This document shows positions 59,866 through 64,000 of a stretch of 64,000 bases of DNA, one piece after another. Position 1 is the stretch's first letter; each line of letters begins with the position of its first letter. Under the pieces are notes generated by a model. The model ran no database searches, was not told the DNA's origin, and saw only the letters and a list, made by a program, of their open reading frames with translations. Where the stretch lies: contig NZ_JAKLOY010000009.1 in assembly GCF_023652955.1 (NCBI RefSeq), positions 124,001 to 188,000 on the forward strand, given 5' to 3'. The position numbers and the translations under genes were made by a program. Origin of the DNA: Geomonas sp. Red32. Its GTDB lineage: Bacteria > Desulfobacterota > Desulfuromonadia > Geobacterales > Geobacteraceae.

Positions 59866-61602
59866 TTAATCTCTGAATTCTCTCCAATAAAGCCCGGTAG
59901 CAGGGTTGAACTTGGTTTCGCTTATCGAGTCTTCCAGGCTTCCGGTGAATGCGGATTCGTCGTCCCAAAGGATGGCATCCGGCATCAGGATTTTGAAGAG
60001 GACCGTCCGTCCGGTGATGGTTCTGGCCCCGAACTTCCTGGTCCTCTCGCGGGCGGCCATTTCGAAGATCTTCAGGGTGAAGGTCGCCTTCGCTCCCGCC
60101 TCTTCTTCCGGTTCCACACTGAAGACGTAGATCCCTTCCTGGGTGTTCTCGATCACCGCTTCCCTGCTTCCTTCCGCGGTCCGGGTCACGATCGGCAGCA
60201 CGTTTCGCTCCTGCCGAGCCTCGTAGCGGGTCAACGGCCGATTCCTGCGCGACTTGGGGTACTCCCGGAACTTGACCGACAGCCTCATCCTGACATCGCC
60301 GGCGATGACCAGCTTGAGATCGCCGTGTGGCCTGGCGACGGCCAACCCACCGGCCTGCCGTTGTTTTTCGGCTGGCTTGGTGGTGGCCTCCTCCCGGATT
60401 ACACCGCCGGTGGCATTGCGGTCAGCGTCGGCACGGCTAACCACCTTCGCGGCTTCCGTATCCCGGGGCAGGAGCGGAACCTTCGGCGCTGCGGACGACA
60501 GCTGCGGCGGTGGCGCGGCGAACTGGAGTTGCGCTGTGGCGGCTTGAGACTGGGCGGTTGGTGGCTGTGGGGGCGGAGACTGTGGGCCATGGGACCGCAG
60601 GGCACGAGGCTGTGATGCTTGATACTGTGATGCTTGAGCCTGAGTCGGTTGAGCCTGAACGGGTTGAGCCTGAGCGGGTTGAGCCTGAGCGGGTTGAGAC
60701 TGAGCGGGTTGAGACTGAGCGGGTTGAGACTGAGCGGGTTGAGACTGAGCGGGTTGAGACTGAGCGGGTTGAGACTGAGCGGGTTGAATCCGTGCCGCTT
60801 GAGACTGGGCGGCTTGAGGTTGAATGATCGGCAGCCGGATCGCCGGGGCTTGTGGCCAGGGAAGCGAGGTGGGCTGTGCTAAGGCCGTTGCCCCGACGGT
60901 TCCGTCGCGGGTCAGCTGATTTGGAGCCTGCATGCTTTGGCCGTCCCCTTCGGAGGAGCCCACCGGCTCGCCCACCCGCTGCATCACCGGAGCCCGACTG
61001 TCTCCCTGTTCCCTGGCTGCGGACGGGACCCCTGCGGTCGCGGGAAGCGGCAGCTCCGCTTTTTCGACCGGCGGGTCGCTCTCCTTGGGCAACGGGGGCG
61101 TCCTCTCGCCCTGCGCGGGAAGGGGGGCGGCCGGCAGTTCTGCGAAAGCTTTGAAGCCGGGCATTTGCGCCTCTGCTTGGACCGGCGCACCCGGCTCGCC
61201 AGGGAGGTATCCCGGGGGCGCGGGAGTCGTGCCGGACAAAAGGGAAACTATGGACCCCCGCTCGGCGGCCGCATCCGGCGGATCCGTGGGTTCCGCCAAC
61301 CGGCTCGTGCCGTTTTCCGGGGAGAGCGGCCGCGCGAGCCGGCGGCCGGGGAGGGGGGACGCCGATTCACCCGCAGGCGCGCTCACTGCGGGGGGCACGC
61401 CGGCAGGAGCGGACGCCGCCGGCAGGGAGGTCGGTTCGACCCAGAGGAAGTCGAACCGTGCCGAGGAACCTGCCACCAGGTCGAAGGCGGAGGTGGTCAG
61501 CAGGATGACGACCACCCAGAGATGAAAGGCAAGCGAGGAGCAGACGGCCGCTGCCATTTCGAAACGGTTCGCCTTATTGTGGAGCAAAATGTGGTCGACC
61601 AT
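59866..61602 (-). CDS. Membrane-anchored protein with QPAQS pentapeptide repeats, last gene of the tad operon segment
   Basis: 578 residues. One N-terminal span (about 18-42) anchors a long Pro/Ala/Gln-rich region that ends in a pentapeptide repeat (QPAQS and variants such as QPAQA, QPTQA; about residues 265-325). A conserved-looking globular C-terminal domain (about 415-578) has KFREYPKSRR, EGIYVFSVEPEEE and KILMPDAILWDDESAF. The repeat linker resembles the periplasm-spanning arm of TonB-like proteins, but no TonB C-terminal motif is present. It starts 23 bases after tadC on the same strand, so it is probably part of the pilus operon. Function unknown. Confidence 0.75.
   Translation of the reverse strand: MVDHILLHNKANRFEMAAAVCSSLAFHLWVVVILLTTSAFDLVAGSSARFDFLWVEPTSLPAASAPAGVPPAVSAPAGESASPLPGRRLARPLSPENGTSRLAEPTDPPDAAAERGSIVSLLSGTTPAPPGYLPGEPGAPVQAEAQMPGFKAFAELPAAPLPAQGERTPPLPKESDPPVEKAELPLPATAGVPSAAREQGDSRAPVMQRVGEPVGSSEGDGQSMQAPNQLTRDGTVGATALAQPTSLPWPQAPAIRLPIIQPQAAQSQAARIQPAQSQPAQSQPAQSQPAQSQPAQSQPAQSQPAQAQPAQAQPVQAQPTQAQASQYQASQPRALRSHGPQSPPPQPPTAQSQAATAQLQFAAPPPQLSSAAPKVPLLPRDTEAAKVVSRADADRNATGGVIREEATTKPAEKQRQAGGLAVARPHGDLKLVIAGDVRMRLSVKFREYPKSRRNRPLTRYEARQERNVLPIVTRTAEGSREAVIENTQEGIYVFSVEPEEEAGAKATFTLKIFEMAARERTRKFGARTITGRTVLFKILMPDAILWDDESAFTGSLEDSISETKFNPATGLYWREFRD
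60661..60780. repeat. Eight tandem 15-base units coding the QPAQS repeats
   Basis: Unit GGGTTGAGACTGAGC (first two copies GGGTTGAGCCTGAGC) at 15-base intervals from 60661 to 60780, with degenerate units on both sides (about 60615-60830). In frame within the gene at 59866-61602. Confidence 0.95.
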
Positions 61603-61625
61603 GGCGTAAACCCACTAGCGTGCGG

Positions 61626-62558
61626 TCATTTCTTGAACATGGCGTAGATCTGGACGAAGGCCGGCACCAGCATGACCACCATCATGGCCGGGAAGACGAA
61701 GAAGGTCAGCGGGAAGAGCATCTTCACCGCCGTCTTGGCGGCCTTTTCCTCGGCGATCTGCCGTCTCTTGATCCGCAGCGAATCCGCGAAGGCCCGCAAG
61801 GTTTTCCCCAGGCTGGTGCCGAACCTCTCGGTCTGGACCAGCATGGCGACCAGCGACCTGATGTCGTCCACCGCGGTCCTCTCCGCCAGCCCCTTGAGCG
61901 CCTCCGAGCGCTCGCGCCCGGCCCGTATCTCCAGGATCACCCTGTTGAGCTCGTCGATCAGCGGGCAGTTTTTGTGCTGGAAGTTGTCGGTGGTCTTGAT
62001 CAGGGCGGCGTCCAGGCTGATCCCCGCCTCCACGCAGACGGTCAGCAGGTCCAGGACGTCGGGGAGCGCGTGGAAGATGGTGGTCTTGCGGGTTTCCGCC
62101 AGGTGGCTGAGCCAGGCGGTCGGAAGGAGGTACCCCCCGATGGCTGCGCAGATCGTTATCAGGAGGGTGAGCCCTCCCGAAGTCGCACCGCGGGGAGCTG
62201 CACTGAAAAGGAGGTGACCCGCGGGAAGGAGGAGGTACCCCGCCGGCAGCAGGACGGCGCAGAGGAGCTTGGCCCCTACGAAGACGTAGACCGCTTCCTT
62301 CCTGAAACCGGCCGCGGTGACGATCTCCCGGTACCGGCGTATCTCGGTGGGGTTCAACTGCCGCAGCGAGCCGATCCTGCCGAGCAGGGTCTGCCATCCG
62401 GTGGGAGCGGCTATCAGTACCGGCCCCTCCTTGTCATGCGGCATCAACTTGGCGACCCTTCCCCTGAGCAGGTCCTCCCGGGAGAGTAAAGGGTAAAGCG
62501 CCGCGCCTGAAATGAGTGCCACGGAGCCGAAAACGGATAGGACGATCAGGGCGAGCAT
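61626..62558 (-). CDS. tadC: Tad pilus assembly inner-membrane protein TadC
   Basis: 310 residues; GGGGGAT precedes the ATG at 62558. T2SSF-type domain in the C-terminal half (about 165-295: LPDVLDLLTVCVEAGISLDA, EIRAGRERSEALKGLAERT, LVQTERFGTSLGKTL), flanked by spans at about 4-25, 95-120, 125-150 and 282-305. It starts 13 bases after tadB. TadB and TadC form the inner-membrane platform of the Tad/Flp pilus, worked by the TadA ATPase. Confidence 0.92.
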   Translation of the reverse strand: MLALIVLSVFGSVALISGAALYPLLSREDLLRGRVAKLMPHDKEGPVLIAAPTGWQTLLGRIGSLRQLNPTEIRRYREIVTAAGFRKEAVYVFVGAKLLCAVLLPAGYLLLPAGHLLFSAAPRGATSGGLTLLITICAAIGGYLLPTAWLSHLAETRKTTIFHALPDVLDLLTVCVEAGISLDAALIKTTDNFQHKNCPLIDELNRVILEIRAGRERSEALKGLAERTAVDDIRSLVAMLVQTERFGTSLGKTLRAFADSLRIKRRQIAEEKAAKTAVKMLFPLTFFVFPAMMVVMLVPAFVQIYAMFKK

Positions 62559-62571
62559 GGTGGTATCCCCC

Positions 62572-63525
62572 TTAGATGCGTATGTCGATGATCTTCCTGA
62601 TCATCAGGAAGCCGACGACCTGGCCGAGCGCGGCGGCCCCCAGGATGAGCTGGCAGATGCGCTGGGTGAAGAAAACGTTCATGTAGCTTGGGCGCAGCAG
62701 GTAGAAAAGGGCGAACACCACCACCGGCATGGCCACCAGCACGTAACCCGAGACGCGCCCCTCCGCAGTATAGACCTGGACCTGGCGCCGGATCTGCAGC
62801 CGCGACCGGATGGTCTCGGCGAGCTTTTCCAGGATCTCGGCGAGGTTCCCCCCCGTTTCGATGTTGATCCTGATGATGGTGACGAAGAACTCGTAATCGA
62901 CGCTGTCGATCCTGCCGCTCAAAGAGCGCAGGGCGTCGGTGATCCTGAGCCCGAGTTTCTGCTGCTCGTAGGCGAGCTTGAACAGGCCCCCCGCCGGCTC
63001 CGGCAGTTCCTGGCCGACCAGTTCCACCGCCGCGGCAAGCGAATGGCCGGCCCTCAGCGAACGGGCCACCATGGTGAGCGCCTCGGGAAGCTGCTCGGCG
63101 AAGCGGGCGCTCCGCTCCCTTTTCTTGTGCCCGAGGTAGATGAAGGGGGCGATGAGCAGCGCCGCGGCCACGGAAAGCGGCAGCAGAATCCCTCCTTTCC
63201 ACGCGTAGCCGACCACGAAGCCGGTGACCGAGAGGGCACCGGTCAGCAGAAGGAAGCGGAAGATGGTGAGCCGCACGCCGGAGAAGGCGAGCCGCTCCTG
63301 TACCGCCGAAGCGAACGGCAGGCGGGCGAGGAGCCGTTCGAAGCTCCCGGACTCCTGCCAGAGATCCTGCCCGGCCGCCCCCCCGCCTCCTGCGGCGGGT
63401 GCCGAGGCGAGCCGGCTTACCCTGCGTTTGAGCTCCAGGGAATGCCTGAAGCCCTCGGCGGTGAAAAAGAGGGCGAAGGCGCCGAGGAAGACGGCGCCGA
63501 ATATGGAGAGCACGGTGGCGATCAT
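62572..63525 (-). CDS. tadB: Tad pilus assembly inner-membrane protein TadB
   Basis: 317 residues; GGGAGGG precedes the ATG at 63525, two bases after the tadA stop. Spans at about 3-22, 92-135 (two) and 265-310 (two), with the T2SSF block FAEQLPEALTMVARSLRAGH, SLAAAVELVGQELPEP and TIIRINIETGGNLAEILEKL. Member of the GspF superfamily, Tad branch. Together with TadC it anchors pilus assembly in the inner membrane. Confidence 0.93.
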   Translation of the reverse strand: MIATVLSIFGAVFLGAFALFFTAEGFRHSLELKRRVSRLASAPAAGGGGAAGQDLWQESGSFERLLARLPFASAVQERLAFSGVRLTIFRFLLLTGALSVTGFVVGYAWKGGILLPLSVAAALLIAPFIYLGHKKRERSARFAEQLPEALTMVARSLRAGHSLAAAVELVGQELPEPAGGLFKLAYEQQKLGLRITDALRSLSGRIDSVDYEFFVTIIRINIETGGNLAEILEKLAETIRSRLQIRRQVQVYTAEGRVSGYVLVAMPVVVFALFYLLRPSYMNVFFTQRICQLILGAAALGQVVGFLMIRKIIDIRI

Positions 63526-63527
63526 CG

Positions 63528-64000
<473 letters not shown>

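Noticed and set aside
60661..60780. Regular repeats resembling a CRISPR array
   Set aside because: Units are directly adjacent with no spacers, only 15 bases, and in frame inside a gene.
59866..61602. Considered a TonB protein because of anchor plus Pro-rich arm
   Set aside because: No ExbB/ExbD genes nearby and no TonB C-terminal YP motif; context is a Tad pilus operon.

Overview
The window looks like a chromosomal segment from a high-GC, motile, anaerobic deltaproteobacterium of the Geobacteraceae type (Desulfuromonadota). Supporting signs are: an adenosylcobalamin-dependent ribonucleotide reductase; many multi-PAS hybrid kinases and chemoreceptors; two proteins with c-type haem motifs (a sensor kinase and a periplasmic fusion protein); rubrerythrin/ferritin-like proteins; sigma-28-type promoters in front of flagellin and chemoreceptors; and a GEMM-I cyclic-dinucleotide riboswitch of the Geobacter-like kind. 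The assignment rests on gene content and style. No rRNA is present.

Layout. 1-6.4 kb: end of a patatin-like membrane protein, a haem-c sensor kinase, a response regulator with a dead GGDEF domain, and small zinc-ribbon and PEP-CTERM-like proteins. 6.6-19.7 kb: three chemoreceptors, a detached receptor-tip miniprotein, a divergent MASE3 kinase/LuxR-type regulator pair, and an ErcA-like alcohol dehydrogenase overlapping a four-PAS hybrid kinase. 20.1-25.4 kb: a tight six-gene operon (NosL-like, YtkA-like, cytochrome c/periplasmic-binding-protein fusion, FMN_bind-like, MacB/FtsX-type permease, ABC ATPase). This is the best candidate in the window for an uncharacterised system. 25.4-36.3 kb: an active-looking diguanylate cyclase regulator, a ferritin-like protein, a kinase with a decayed receiver, two paralogous hybrid kinases sharing a cysteine-rich GAF domain, and a DUF1992 protein. 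36.3-41.8 kb: an FAD oxidoreductase, a lone flagellin with a sigma-28 promoter, then a GEMM-I riboswitch (recognition base A, suggesting cGAMP) with an overlapping terminator in front of a PAS/GGDEF/EAL protein, which overlaps tag. 42-50.3 kb: pyk, small cysteine-rich and ferredoxin proteins, a ferritin-like protein, glpD, a purine-type permease, a cupin and zinc miniproteins. 50.5-56.6 kb: nrdJ, a GAF-GGDEF cyclase coupled to a secreted beta-helix protein, then rph-rdgB. 56.7-57.1 kb: four tRNA genes (Pro, Arg, His, Leu) with promoter and terminator. 57.3-59.5 kb: an outer-membrane barrel plus a PgaC-type glycosyltransferase. 59.9-64 kb: the end of a tad pilus operon (tadA, tadB, tadC) followed by a QPAQS-repeat membrane protein.

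Functional themes. Signal transduction dominates. Cyclic-dinucleotide signalling appears as two plausible cyclases, one degenerate GGDEF, one EAL protein and a riboswitch, beside likely outputs (polysaccharide synthase, Tad pilus, secreted beta-helix). Motility and chemotaxis genes are tied together by sigma-28-like promoters. Redox sensing and handling is seen in the haem kinase, the ErcA module, the NosL operon and the ferritin-like proteins. A dispersed family of GC-rich palindromes (CCCCTTCAAGGGG or CCCCCTTTGTCAAAGGGGG type) sits in several intergenic gaps.
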